NCBI GenBank assembly: GCA_038249135.1
Contig: JBBRWO010000054.1
Coordinates: forward strand, 1-13,590
Source of the DNA: JBBRWO01 sp038249135
Lineage (GTDB): Bacteria; Actinomycetota; Coriobacteriia; Anaerosomatales; JAAXUF01
Direction: 5' to 3'
DNA length: 13,590 bases
Made by a program: the position numbers and the translations under genes. The first letter of the stretch is position 1. Every line of letters starts with the position of its first letter. Below are positions 1 through 6,253 of the stretch, in pieces. Below the pieces are notes generated by a model. It searched no databases and was not told the origin of the DNA. It was given only the letters and a program-made list of their open reading frames with translations.

Positions 1-1
1 C

Positions 2-769
2 GCCGATTCCGTGAGTGTTCTCGTACTCGCGCGTTTCCACTTTGTGCTTGAGGACTGGGCCTCAAGCACAGCGAAGCAGAAGCTCAGAGAGGACTACCCG
101 ACCCTGAGAGTTGTGTTCTCAACTGTCCACGCAGCGAAGGGCAAGGAAGCTGATTACGTCGTCGTCCTAGGCATGGAGAAGGGCAAGTTCGGGTTCCCAA
201 GTCAGCGACGCGGCGACCGCCTTCTCGAGTGCCTACTCCCGGACGCCGAGCCGTTCCGCCTCGCGGAAGAGCGTCGCCTGTTCTACGTTGCGTTGACGCG
301 TGCGCGGCAGCGCGTGTATCTCGTGTACAACCCCGTAGTGCGCTCGCCGTTCGTCCATGAACTCACTGACCCCAAGAGCGACTACGCGGTTAAGACCGAT
401 GAATTCCAGGGTCCACTCGTATGTAGCGAAATCCCGCACGTGGCTTGCCCTAAGTGCAGGAATGGCTCCCTGGTGCCAAGAAGCGGCGAGTTTGGGGAGT
501 TTGCCGGATGTAGCGACTACCCGCGGTGTGATTACCACGAGATGCTCTGTCCCGAGTGCGGGAGCTTGTTGCGAAGTGATTCGAGGGTCCGGCGCTGTAC
601 CAGCGAAACGTGTGATGCGACTATTCGAATCTGCCCCAAGTGCGGAGGGTCATTGGTCGAGAGATCCGGGCCGTACGGAAAGTTCCTTGGGTGCAGCAAC
701 TACAGGCAAGGGGCAGGCTACGCCTGTAGGTACAAGGAGAAGATCGCGCCCGCGCGACACACGGGGTGA
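2..769 (+). CDS. HelD/UvrD-like superfamily 1 helicase, C-terminal part with topoisomerase zinc fingers (5' truncated)
   Basis: The frame is open to the left edge, so the N-terminus, with the Walker A and B motifs, lies outside. What remains is the end of the second helicase domain: motif V (STVHAAKGKEADYVVVLG, about residues 37-54 counted from the GTG at 11) and motif VI (EERRLFYVALTRARQRVYL, 86-104). Wording and spacing resemble E. coli DNA helicase IV (HelD). Three zinc-ribbon modules follow, of the kind that end bacterial topoisomerase I: C146/C149/C167/C173, C180/C183/C196/C201 and C208/C211/C228/C239. These should bind DNA. The last finger has a stretched spacing before its final Cys. 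The protein would unwind DNA 3'-5' with ATP, probably in repair or defence. The PLD-like gene follows 90 bp later on the same strand. I am sure of the helicase class and less sure of the subfamily. Confidence 0.88.
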   Translation, partial: ADSVSVLVLARFHFVLEDWASSTAKQKLREDYPTLRVVFSTVHAAKGKEADYVVVLGMEKGKFGFPSQRRGDRLLECLLPDAEPFRLAEERRLFYVALTRARQRVYLVYNPVVRSPFVHELTDPKSDYAVKTDEFQGPLVCSEIPHVACPKCRNGSLVPRSGEFGEFAGCSDYPRCDYHEMLCPECGSLLRSDSRVRRCTSETCDATIRICPKCGGSLVERSGPYGKFLGCSNYRQGAGYACRYKEKIAPARHTG

Positions 770-858
770 GAGTCTCCGCACCCGGCGCTTATCCAACTCT
801 GGAACAATACCGATAGACTCAGTTGAAGACCTGCAGTACCGATGACGGGGGTTGTTCG

Positions 859-1548
859 ATGGCCAGGTTCCTGAATACCAGTGCGACAAACTACTTCCTA
901 GAAGAGCTGATCAAGACCGCAAACGAGCACTTGATCATCATTAGTCCCTTCCTTCGATTCAATGATCGGATCAAGGAGTTGCTCGCTGACAAGGACCGCA
1001 TGAAGATCGATGTTCGAATCGTCTACGGGAAGAGTGAGCTGGCGCCTCAGGAGATGAACTGGCTACGCGGACTGCAATTCGTTCGCACGAGTTTTTGCCA
1101 GAATCTCCACGCGAAGTGCTACGTCAACGAGCGCGCAGCGATCATCACGTCCATGAACCTGTACGACTTCAGCCAGCAGAACAACAACGAGATGGGCGTC
1201 TACATACTTCGTGATGAAGAGCCCGAGCTGTATCGCGACACATACGACGAAGCACAGAGACTAATTCGCGTGAGCGAGCTCGTTCGGCTCTCGGCCGAAT
1301 CCGTCGTTGACGCGGCTGATCCGAAGAACGGCGCTGATGCGCACGACAAGCTGACGACCTCCAAGCTTGCGAAGGCCCACAAGACGACGACAGTGAAGCT
1401 TGGGGACAGGCTCATCGCGGCAGGACTTCTAGTTAAGGATGGGGAGAAGTTCAAGCTAACCGATGCCGGGATAGCTGCAGGTGGCGAGTTCCGGTACTCA
1501 AAGCAGCACGGCCCGTACTTCTTGTGGCCGAAGGAGCTCGTGGTTTAG
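859..1548 (+). CDS. Phospholipase D-like (HKD) protein with C-terminal winged-helix-like region
   Basis: A 229-aa protein. I chose the ATG at 859 because GGGGG at 847-851 sits 7 nt upstream; an in-frame TTG at 823 lacks a comparable site. A PLDc_2-type fold is suggested by LIIISPFLRFNDRI near residues 25-38 and by one HKD-type motif: H84-x-K86, E91 where Asp is usual, then T97-S98-x-N100. With a single motif, activity would need a homodimer, as in Nuc and BfiI-type nucleases. Residues about 160-229 look like a small helix-turn-helix or winged domain (TTSKLAKAHKTTTVKLGDRL) ending in a basic, aromatic tail. The family cuts phosphodiesters; DNA is the likely substrate given the helicase upstream, but this is inference. 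The Asp-to-Glu change could weaken catalysis. Confidence 0.8.
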   Translation: MARFLNTSATNYFLEELIKTANEHLIIISPFLRFNDRIKELLADKDRMKIDVRIVYGKSELAPQEMNWLRGLQFVRTSFCQNLHAKCYVNERAAIITSMNLYDFSQQNNNEMGVYILRDEEPELYRDTYDEAQRLIRVSELVRLSAESVVDAADPKNGADAHDKLTTSKLAKAHKTTTVKLGDRLIAAGLLVKDGEKFKLTDAGIAAGGEFRYSKQHGPYFLWPKELVV

Positions 1549-1625
1549 CGATCCTAGTTCCTTCGAACGCCCACTGTCCGTAGGGCTTCTCGGCGAGTCG
1601 CCGAAACCCAGCTCGAAGGACCTAC

Positions 1626-2643
1626 ATGGCCCGCATGATTCCGCTTCACATCTCGGTGACCACCGACTCGGCGGCTGAGCGCAAGCTCTTCGACGAGCTG
1701 GAGCGCGCCTGTCCCTCGGACTGGATCGTCTTGCACTCGCTCGACCTCGCGCAGCGGGGGACCGGGCCTCTCGGCGAGGCGGACTTTGTGCTGATCGCGC
1801 CAGGGTTCGGCGTGATGGCGATCGAGGCGAAGACGTATCTCTCGCGCACGGCTGATGGCGAGTGGCTCACCCACCCGCTTGGGCCGCCTAAGGAGCGGGG
1901 GCCGTTTCAGCAGGCCGGGATCGCGATGCACCGGATCAAGGACTGGCTGCGAACGCACAACCTGCCCGACGCGTTGCTGACGTGCGCGGTCATCGTCCCG
2001 GACATGGAAGTCACCGTGGGCCGCGACCAGATCGAGTGGTCGACCTGGCAGCTCATCGACCGGCCGCGATACATGTCCAAGAGCCTCGAGCGGCTGCTCA
2101 TCGACGTCTTCGACGCGCAGCGAGCCGAGCTCGAGCATCCGCCGACGCCGCTGACCGTCGGCAATGCTGAGCGGATCGTCCGCGTGCTGCGGGGCGAGGT
2201 CGAGTGCTACATCAGCCCGAAGGCTCGCATCGCGCAGCAGCTCGACGAGGTCCGTAAGTACACCGAGGAGCAGTTCCGGGTGCTGGACCAGATGGGCGAC
2301 AACAAGCGCCTGCTCATCGACGGGCTGGCCGGCACCGGCAAGACGCTGCTGGCGATCGAGGCTGCTCGGCGAGCGGTGGGCGAGGGGCGCAGGGTACTGT
2401 TCGTCTGCTACAACCGGCTTCTGGGCGAGTGGCTTCGAGCGGAGACGGCTGCGCTGGGAGACGAGTGCCTGACGACGACTATCCACGAGTTCATGCAGGA
2501 GGTTGGTGAAGCTCCGCGACAACTGCCGCAACCTGCTGCGGGTCGCGCACCTGGCGGGGGAACTCGGCGAGGTGCAGGGCGGGTACGCGGGGTACGACTC
2601 GATCTTCAGGCTCAAGGGACGCGAGCTGCGGCGATTGTGGTGA
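1626..2643 (+). pseudogene. NERD-domain superfamily 1 helicase, internally deleted and frameshifted
   Basis: The start is ATG 1626 with AAGGA about 6 nt upstream. Residues 1-130 form a NERD nuclease-like domain (D53, then E67-x-K69 in VMAIEAKTY). Residues 225-293 begin a UvrD-type ATPase: Walker A GLAGTGKT at 233-240, motif Ia (VLFVCYNRLLGEWL) and TTIHEFM. Around base 2505 helicase similarity stops. The same frame runs on to 2795 but reads as Pro/Gly/Arg-rich noncoding translation. From 2506 the +1 frame gives KLRDNCRNLLRVAHLAGEL, which resembles the N-RN region after motif III in such helicases, and ends at TGA 2641-2643. Walker B, motif III and the second RecA domain are missing. I read this as a deletion of the middle plus loss of the C-terminus. 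The assignment of the 2506-2643 piece is weaker than that of the N-terminal part. Confidence 0.7.
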
Positions 2644-2809
2644 CGGATGTCGATGCGCTCGGCGGCGAGGGGCGGTGGTCGGGCGTCGAGGACCTCAGGC
2701 CCACTGGGGAAGCCGGCAGCATCGAAGGTTCATGCTCTCATGAGATACACTCGGTCCCGATAGCGGCTGCATACGCGGCGGCGATAGCGTCTTGAGGGGG
2801 AGGCTGGTA

Positions 2810-3562
2810 ATGGCAAGAGCGGGCTATTGCTCGAAGTGCCAGGGGAATGTGTCGCTTGCGTCCGACGGAGCGTGCGAGAACGGGCACAGCGTTGACTCGA
2901 TCTCTGGCATCTATGAGGCCGAGCAGGCGGCATCGTCTGCCAGTGCGGTCAAGCAAGGGACACGGAAGGCGCCGCTTCACAAACGCAACTGGTTTGTACC
3001 TACCGCGATGTTGCTGGCGGGGTTGTTCGTTGGTGCGTTTCTGTTCTCACCGGCGCCTGCATCTACTTCGGCGCCAGACGCTGAACTTGCTGCGCAGCAG
3101 ACTCAGGTCACGACCCTGCAAGCGCAAGTTGCCTCACTGACGACTGAGCGTGACCGGCTGAAGAGCGAAGTCGCTTCTTTCACCGCTGCCGCTGAGGCCG
3201 AGGCGAAGGCTGTTGCAGACGAGGCTGCTCGAGTCGCTGAAGAGAAGGCCACTGTGGACGCGGCTGCGAAGGCCACCGCAGATGCAGAAGCGAAGGCCAC
3301 CGCAGATGCAGCGGCTGCGAAAGCTACCGCGGCAGCAGCTGCTGCGAAGGCCGCCACTGCGAAGTCCGCCACTGCGAAGGCCGCTGCTGCAAAGGCCTCC
3401 GTACCCGCCAAGAAGTCCTCAGGTGGAGGTACGGTCTACATCACTCGGACAGGCGAGAAGTACCATCAGGGCGGCTGCAGATACCTGAGCCAAAGTAAGA
3501 TTGCCATAAGTCTCGCCGACGCACGGGCGCAGGGGTATGACGCCTGCTCGGTGTGCTACTAG
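2810..3562 (+). CDS. Zinc-ribbon membrane protein with Ala/Lys-rich stalk and C-terminal Cys/His domain
   Basis: A 250-aa protein; the ATG at 2810 follows a GAGGGGGAGG Shine-Dalgarno sequence at 2794-2803. Order of parts: a short zinc-ribbon-like N-terminus (C7-x2-C10, C22, H26), a basic stretch, one transmembrane helix at 61-80, a heptad-like coil at 90-125 (Gln/Leu/Glu-rich), a low-complexity Ala/Lys/Glu stalk at 125-202, then a compact domain at 208-250. That domain carries H219, C223, C246 and C249 in the pattern YH..GCRYL...ISL.DA...GYDAC..C. The same module, whose Cys/His set resembles an Ada-type metal site, ends various secreted nuclease-like and competence-associated proteins, so it probably binds a metal ion. 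Positive residues before the helix suggest that the N-terminus is cytoplasmic and the stalk is outside. Function is unknown. Confidence 0.82.
   Translation: MARAGYCSKCQGNVSLASDGACENGHSVDSISGIYEAEQAASSASAVKQGTRKAPLHKRNWFVPTAMLLAGLFVGAFLFSPAPASTSAPDAELAAQQTQVTTLQAQVASLTTERDRLKSEVASFTAAAEAEAKAVADEAARVAEEKATVDAAAKATADAEAKATADAAAAKATAAAAAAKAATAKSATAKAAAAKASVPAKKSSGGGTVYITRTGEKYHQGGCRYLSQSKIAISLADARAQGYDACSVCY
3180..3405 (+). repeat. Ala/Lys-coding low-complexity repeat tract
   Basis: Inside the membrane-protein gene, degenerate GCNAAGGCN units encode the AKATA-type stalk. The clearest copy is a 21-nt direct repeat at 3266-3286 and 3290-3310 (period 24). Such a tract can change length by slippage, always in multiples of 3 if the period is kept. 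Confidence 0.7.
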
Positions 3563-3598
3563 CTCAAACTCGCGCCGCTTTCGACGAAAGGCAGCAAA

Positions 3599-3805
3599 AT
3601 GGCGAACCGAGGTGGCTTTTCATGGAAGCGGCTTACGGGCATCAGCGCAGCCAAGAGCCGCGTTTCGCGTGCGACCGGCGTGCCATGGACTCGATCTGGT
3701 CGCAACCAGAAGGTAGGGCGTGTTGTTTCGGGAGGCGGCTGCTGCCTGACGCTGATGGCGGTCGTAGTGACCTCGGTGGCGTTGATCGTTGTGTCCGTCT
3801 GCTGA
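3599..3805 (+). CDS. Small conserved-looking membrane protein (68 aa)
   Basis: The ATG at 3599 has GAAAGG about 9 nt upstream and lies 36 bp after the preceding stop, so the two genes may be co-transcribed. The N-terminal half is basic and polar (FSWKRLTGISAAKSRVSR, residues 7-24, then GVPWTRSGRNQKVGR). The C-terminal half, residues 49-67, is one hydrophobic helix ending in Cys. The FSWKR-LxGIS-AKSR-xSR-xxGxP-xTxSGR-xxKxG pattern reminds me of a short uncharacterised family in Gram-positive bacteria, so I believe it is real and not chance coding. The positive N-terminus should stay in the cytoplasm. A YhcG scar begins 4 bases after its stop. Role unknown. Confidence 0.65.
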   Translation: MANRGGFSWKRLTGISAAKSRVSRATGVPWTRSGRNQKVGRVVSGGGCCLTLMAVVVTSVALIVVSVC

Positions 3806-3808
3806 TAC

Positions 3809-3842
3809 AACGCGACTTCTACGCCGCGATCAGCACGCTACG
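3809..3842 (+). pseudogene. YhcG (DUF1016) scar 1
   Basis: This 34-nt stretch reads RDFYAAISTLR when translated, the segment that follows the QLSWSH motif in DUF1016 proteins. It is nearly identical to 5233-5266 (differences at three Y positions). No longer homology surrounds it. The stretch 3843-3935 between it and the yhcG leader holds no gene I can support. Confidence 0.55.
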
Positions 3843-3935
3843 GCGGAACCGGTGCGAGCGAGCCTGGCGCGTGCGCTGGGGGTGCGGCAGAAGATTGTGA
3901 GTCGGTTCTCTCGGCGGAGCGGTAAGCGCGCGGTC

Positions 3936-4239
3936 GGATTCCGTTAAGGGCTCATCGGTAGGCTCGGACTCATGCGCGGATGTGCGCGCGGGGACGAGAG
4001 GTGCGGGCGATGGGTGACGAGCCGGCTGGGATGGGACCGGGCGAGGGCGATGAGCTGTTCGGCGACGTGACAGGGCTGATCGAGCGAGCGCGGACGCGGG
4101 CGGCGGTAGCGGTCAACAGCGAACTCGTGATGCTGTACTGGAGCGTCGGGAAGCGGGTTCGCGAGGATGTGCTTGGCGGCGAGCGAGCGGCGTACGGGGC
4201 GCAGGTGGTTCGGCGGCTTGCCGAGCGGTTGACGGAGCG
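3936..4239 (+). repeat. Long direct repeat, copy 1 (yhcG leader and 5' end)
   Basis: It matches 5281-5591 closely, with a roughly 15-nt insertion in the second copy just before the start codon. It covers about 70 bp of leader, including the shared string AAGGGCTCATCGGTAGGCTC, and the first 76 or so codons. Similarity drops sharply after about 4240, just before the in-gene palindrome region. Confidence 0.85.
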
Positions 4240-5029
4240 GTACGGGCGTGGGTGGAGCAACCGGAACCTGAAGTTGATGGTGCAGTTCGCGGGCCTCTAC
4301 CCCACGAGTCCAATTGGGCAGACAGTGTCTGCCCAATTGAGCTGGAGCCACGTCGCGGAGCTACTCAGGACCGAAGACCGGCAAAAGCGCGATTTCTACG
4401 CCGCGACCTGCGCACACGAGCACTGGAGCGTGCGCATGCTTCGTGAGCGCATCGCGAGCAAGCTCTACGAGCGCACGCTGTCGGCCGCGGGTTCGGCCGA
4501 GGCGCTCGACGCGGGTATGGTGGCGCTGGCCGTGCCTGACGCCTCGGCAGCTTCCGCCCTTCTCCTTCGCGACCCCTACGTGCTCGACTTCCTGGGCCTT
4601 CCAGGTGAGCATTCGGAGGCCGACCTTGAACGCGCGATCCTCGACCAGATGCAGCGCTTCCTGCTGGAACTCGGAGCTGGTTTTGCGTTCGTCGAGCGGC
4701 AGAAGCGAATGCCGGTCGACGGGCGCGACTACCGGCTTGACCTGCTCATGTACCACATCACGCTGCGCTGCTACGTTGCGATCGAACTCAAGACGCGACC
4801 GCTTGAACCCGGGGACTTTGGCCAGATGACGCTCTACCTGCGCTGGCTGGCCGCGCACCAGCATCACGAGGGCGACTCGGAGCCGTTGGGCATGGTGCTG
4901 TGCACCGAACACGGTCCCGAACAGGTTCGGCTGCTGGGCCTCGATGAGGGCGAGGTGAGGGCGGCGCGCTACGTAGTGGAGCCGGTACGGGCGAGCCTCG
5001 CACGGGCGATGGGGGCGCGAGGCAAGTGA
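4010..5029 (+). CDS. yhcG: YhcG-family PDDEXK nuclease (DUF1016), intact copy
   Basis: A 339-aa protein at the usual family length. I prefer ATG 4010, preceded by GAGAGGTG; an in-frame ATG at 3980 would add 10 Arg/Gly-rich residues. Residues 15-150 are the DUF1016 N-terminal domain (LIERARTRAAVAVNSELVMLYWSVGKR, then GRGWSNRNLKLMVQFA and QLSWSHVAELL), thought to bind DNA. Residues 195-330 are the PD-(D/E)XK core: D234 in YRLDLL, E249-x-K251 in AIELK, Q262-x3-Y266 in GQMTLY, then the closing VLCTEHGPEQVRLLGL segment. All expected catalytic residues are present, so it should be active. YhcG-type nucleases often sit beside restriction and other defence genes. Codons 102-110 lie in a 29-nt DNA palindrome (separate entry). 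It is followed by a decayed second copy. Confidence 0.92.
   Translation: MGDEPAGMGPGEGDELFGDVTGLIERARTRAAVAVNSELVMLYWSVGKRVREDVLGGERAAYGAQVVRRLAERLTERYGRGWSNRNLKLMVQFAGLYPTSPIGQTVSAQLSWSHVAELLRTEDRQKRDFYAATCAHEHWSVRMLRERIASKLYERTLSAAGSAEALDAGMVALAVPDASAASALLLRDPYVLDFLGLPGEHSEADLERAILDQMQRFLLELGAGFAFVERQKRMPVDGRDYRLDLLMYHITLRCYVAIELKTRPLEPGDFGQMTLYLRWLAAHQHHEGDSEPLGMVLCTEHGPEQVRLLGLDEGEVRAARYVVEPVRASLARAMGARGK
4311..4339. repeat. In-gene palindrome A of yhcG
   Basis: Perfect inverted repeat with 14-bp arms and a 1-nt spacer. The left arm is CAATTGGGCAGACA (4311-4324), the centre is G4325, and the right arm (4326-4339) is its exact reverse complement. The centre is the first base of codon V106. 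The element codes for part of IGQTVSAQL. Confidence 0.95.
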
Positions 5030-5084
5030 GCTGCTGAATGGCGCCAGAGGTCGAGCATTCTGCGGTGCTGCCTCCATGCGCGTA

Positions 5085-5191
5085 TTCCACGCGATCCCGG
5101 ACACCCATTTCACGCCATGTCGAACAGCGTTCCACGCGATCGCGGCCACCGTTGCACACGATGCAGGACATTCTCGGCAGCCTGCGTGGAA
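5085..5191. mobile_element. Relic of an IS21-like insertion sequence end (multiple short repeats)
   Basis: Four degenerate units of 21-24 nt run in tandem: 5085-5108, 5109-5129, 5130-5151 and 5152-5173. Their shared core is TTCCACGCGATCNCGG followed by NCACC. Units 1 and 3 agree best. An inverted copy of the core start (GCGTGGAA) lies at 5184-5191. Repeated TTCCACNNGATCGCGGNCACC motifs are typical of the ends of IS21-family elements, where the transposase binds. No istA or istB coding sequence is present, so this is at most a scar. It lies in the 330-bp gap between the two yhcG copies. Confidence 0.5.
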
Positions 5192-5232
5192 TCGGATAGT
5201 TCGGGCAGGAGATCGAGATTCAAAGCGACACA

Positions 5233-5266
5233 AACGCGACTTCTACGCTGCGACCAGCACGTTACG
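5233..5266 (+). pseudogene. YhcG (DUF1016) scar 2
   Basis: A second copy of the 34-nt RDFYAATSTLR-coding scar seen at 3809-3842. It lies 15 bp before the repeated yhcG leader, whereas scar 1 is about 93 bp before its leader. Nothing else of a YhcG gene is attached to it. Confidence 0.55.
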
Positions 5267-5280
5267 TGGTGAATTCGGTT

Positions 5281-5591
5281 GGATTCAGGTAAGGGCTCAT
5301 CGGTAGGCTCGGGCCCATGCGCGGATGTGCGCGCGGGGACGAGGGGCGAGGGGCGAGGGCTATGGGTAACGAGCCAGCTGGGATGGGACCGGGCGAGGGC
5401 GAGGTGCTGTTCGGCGAGGTGGCGGGGCTGATCGAGCGAGCGCGGACGCGGGCGGCGGTAGCGGTCAACAGCGAGCTCGTGATGCTGTACTGGAGCGTCG
5501 GGAAGCGGGTTCGCGAGGAAGTCCTGGGCGGGGAGCGCGCGGAGTACGGGGCGCAGGTGGTTCGGCGGCTCGCCGAGTGGTTGACGGAGCG
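5281..5591 (+). repeat. Long direct repeat, copy 2 (yhcG leader and 5' end)
   Basis: Partner of 3936-4239. High identity over leader and N-terminal coding sequence indicates a fairly recent duplication or gene conversion. Downstream of about 5591 the two genes differ at many positions. Confidence 0.85.
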
Positions 5592-5662
5592 CTATGGAAA
5601 GGGCTGGAGCAAGTCGAATCTGTTGCGCATGATCCAGTTCGCTACCACTTTTCACGATGAGG

Positions 5663-5691
5663 CAATTGTCGCGACACTGTCGCGACAATTG
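5663..5691. repeat. In-gene palindrome B of yhcG
   Basis: Perfect inverted repeat with 14-bp arms and a 1-nt spacer. The left arm is CAATTGTCGCGACA (5663-5676) and the centre is C5677, the first base of the Leu codon in ATLSRQL. Four adjacent arm positions differ from palindrome A, and the opposite arm differs to match. Confidence 0.95.
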
Positions 5692-5868
5692 AGCTGGAGT
5701 ATCGGGAAGCGCATTCGTGAGGATGTGCTGGGCGGTGAGAGGGCGGCTTACGGGGCGCAGGTGGTCAAGCGGCTGTCGGTACAACTGACCGAGCGTTTTG
5801 GGCGTGGGTGGAGTAGGCAGAGCCTGGAGCGTATGGTGCGCTTCGCATCCTGGATCCCCGAAACCGAG

Positions 5869-5893
5869 ATTTGCTCATCAGTGATGAGCAAAT
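5869..5893. repeat. In-gene palindrome C of yhcG
   Basis: Perfect inverted repeat with 12-bp arms and a 1-nt spacer. The left arm is ATTTGCTCATCA (5869-5880) and the centre is G5881, the first base of the Val codon in CSSVMSKL. The arm sequence is almost entirely different from palindromes A and B. Confidence 0.93.
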
Positions 5894-6199
5894 TGACTTG
5901 GACGCATGTTGTTGAGCTCCTCGCGGTACCCGGGCGTACCCATCGCAATTTCTATGCAGTCTCCACTGTGCGTGAGCGATGGAGTGTGCGAACCATGCGC
6001 GAACGTATTGTGCACGGAGAAGGGGCCAGAGCAGGTCGCCCTTCTCGGGCTCGACGATGGCGAGATCCGCGCTGCGCGCTACCTTGTCGAATCGGTGCGT
6101 GTGGGGCTGGATCGCGTGCTTGCTGAGAGCGGGCCCCAAGCAGCTGTCGACAGAATCGATTGAGCATTTTGGGGCGCCTATTAAAGCAAGCTCATCAAC

Positions 6200-6229
6200 T
6201 TGACGCCTTAGTTAGGTTTAGAGTACAAA
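6200..6229 (+). promoter_or_regulatory. Candidate promoter of the Fic gene
   Basis: TTGACG at 6200-6205 matches the -35 consensus in 5 of 6 bases. TACAAA at 6224-6229 could be the -10 element (4 of 6) after an 18-nt spacer. The spacer and -10 lie inside the inverted repeat at 6206-6240. Transcription would start near 6236. Confidence 0.5.
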
Positions 6230-6240
6230 CCTTACTAAGG
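6206..6240. promoter_or_regulatory. Operator-like inverted repeat in front of fic
   Basis: The 14-bp arms CCTTAGTTAGGTTT (6206-6219) and 6227-6240 match at 13 of 14 positions around a 7-nt spacer. The repeat covers the promoter spacer and -10 and runs into the Shine-Dalgarno sequence AAGGAGGT (6237-6244). It suits a dimeric repressor, perhaps the winged-helix part of the Fic protein itself. If transcription starts further upstream it could also fold in RNA and hide the ribosome site. Confidence 0.6.
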
Positions 6241-6253
6241 AGGTGCGGTAGGT

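Larger units (their letters stand above)
5362..6163 (+). pseudogene. yhcG: YhcG copy 2: double N-terminal domain fusion with PDDEXK core deleted
   Basis: ATG 5362 is preceded by GGGGCGAGGGC. Unit B (5362-5700) is a DUF1016 N-terminal domain ending at QLSWS. At about 5695-5702 it passes in frame into unit C, which starts at the WS-IGKR position of the same domain (IGKRIREDVLGGERAAYGAQ) and runs through MSKLTWTHVVELL to VRTMRERI near 6008. Near 6005-6010 the frame shifts, and the other frame gives VLCTEKGPEQVALLGLDDGE and onward to a stop at 6161-6163, matching the C-terminus of the intact copy. About 440 nt that would encode the nuclease core (D, ExK, Q-Y) are absent. Read in the starting frame, the product would end at 6126. 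It cannot be a nuclease; a truncated DNA-binding product is possible. Confidence 0.85.

Noticed and set aside
1560..1620. Inverted TCCTTCGA / TCGAAGGA with an inner CGGCGA-TCGCCG hairpin before the NERD gene
   Set aside because: Arms are short and widely spaced, with no promoter or terminator features that fit.
1554..2615. 353-aa minus-strand open frame
   Set aside because: It lies opposite the NERD helicase, is Arg/Pro/Leu-rich, and has no motif; it is a high-GC shadow.
3103..3411. Ala/Val-rich 102-aa minus-strand frame
   Set aside because: It is only the complement of the Ala/Lys repeat tract.
4311..4339. Reading the yhcG palindromes as transcription terminators
   Set aside because: They sit mid-gene in the intact copy, have no T run, and a 1-nt centre makes a poor RNA loop unless inner pairs open; the fixed codon position points elsewhere.
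5110..5784. 224-aa minus-strand open frame
   Set aside because: Runs antisense to the repeated YhcG N-terminus; similar antisense frames occur at 3944-4351, which shows they follow from codon bias.
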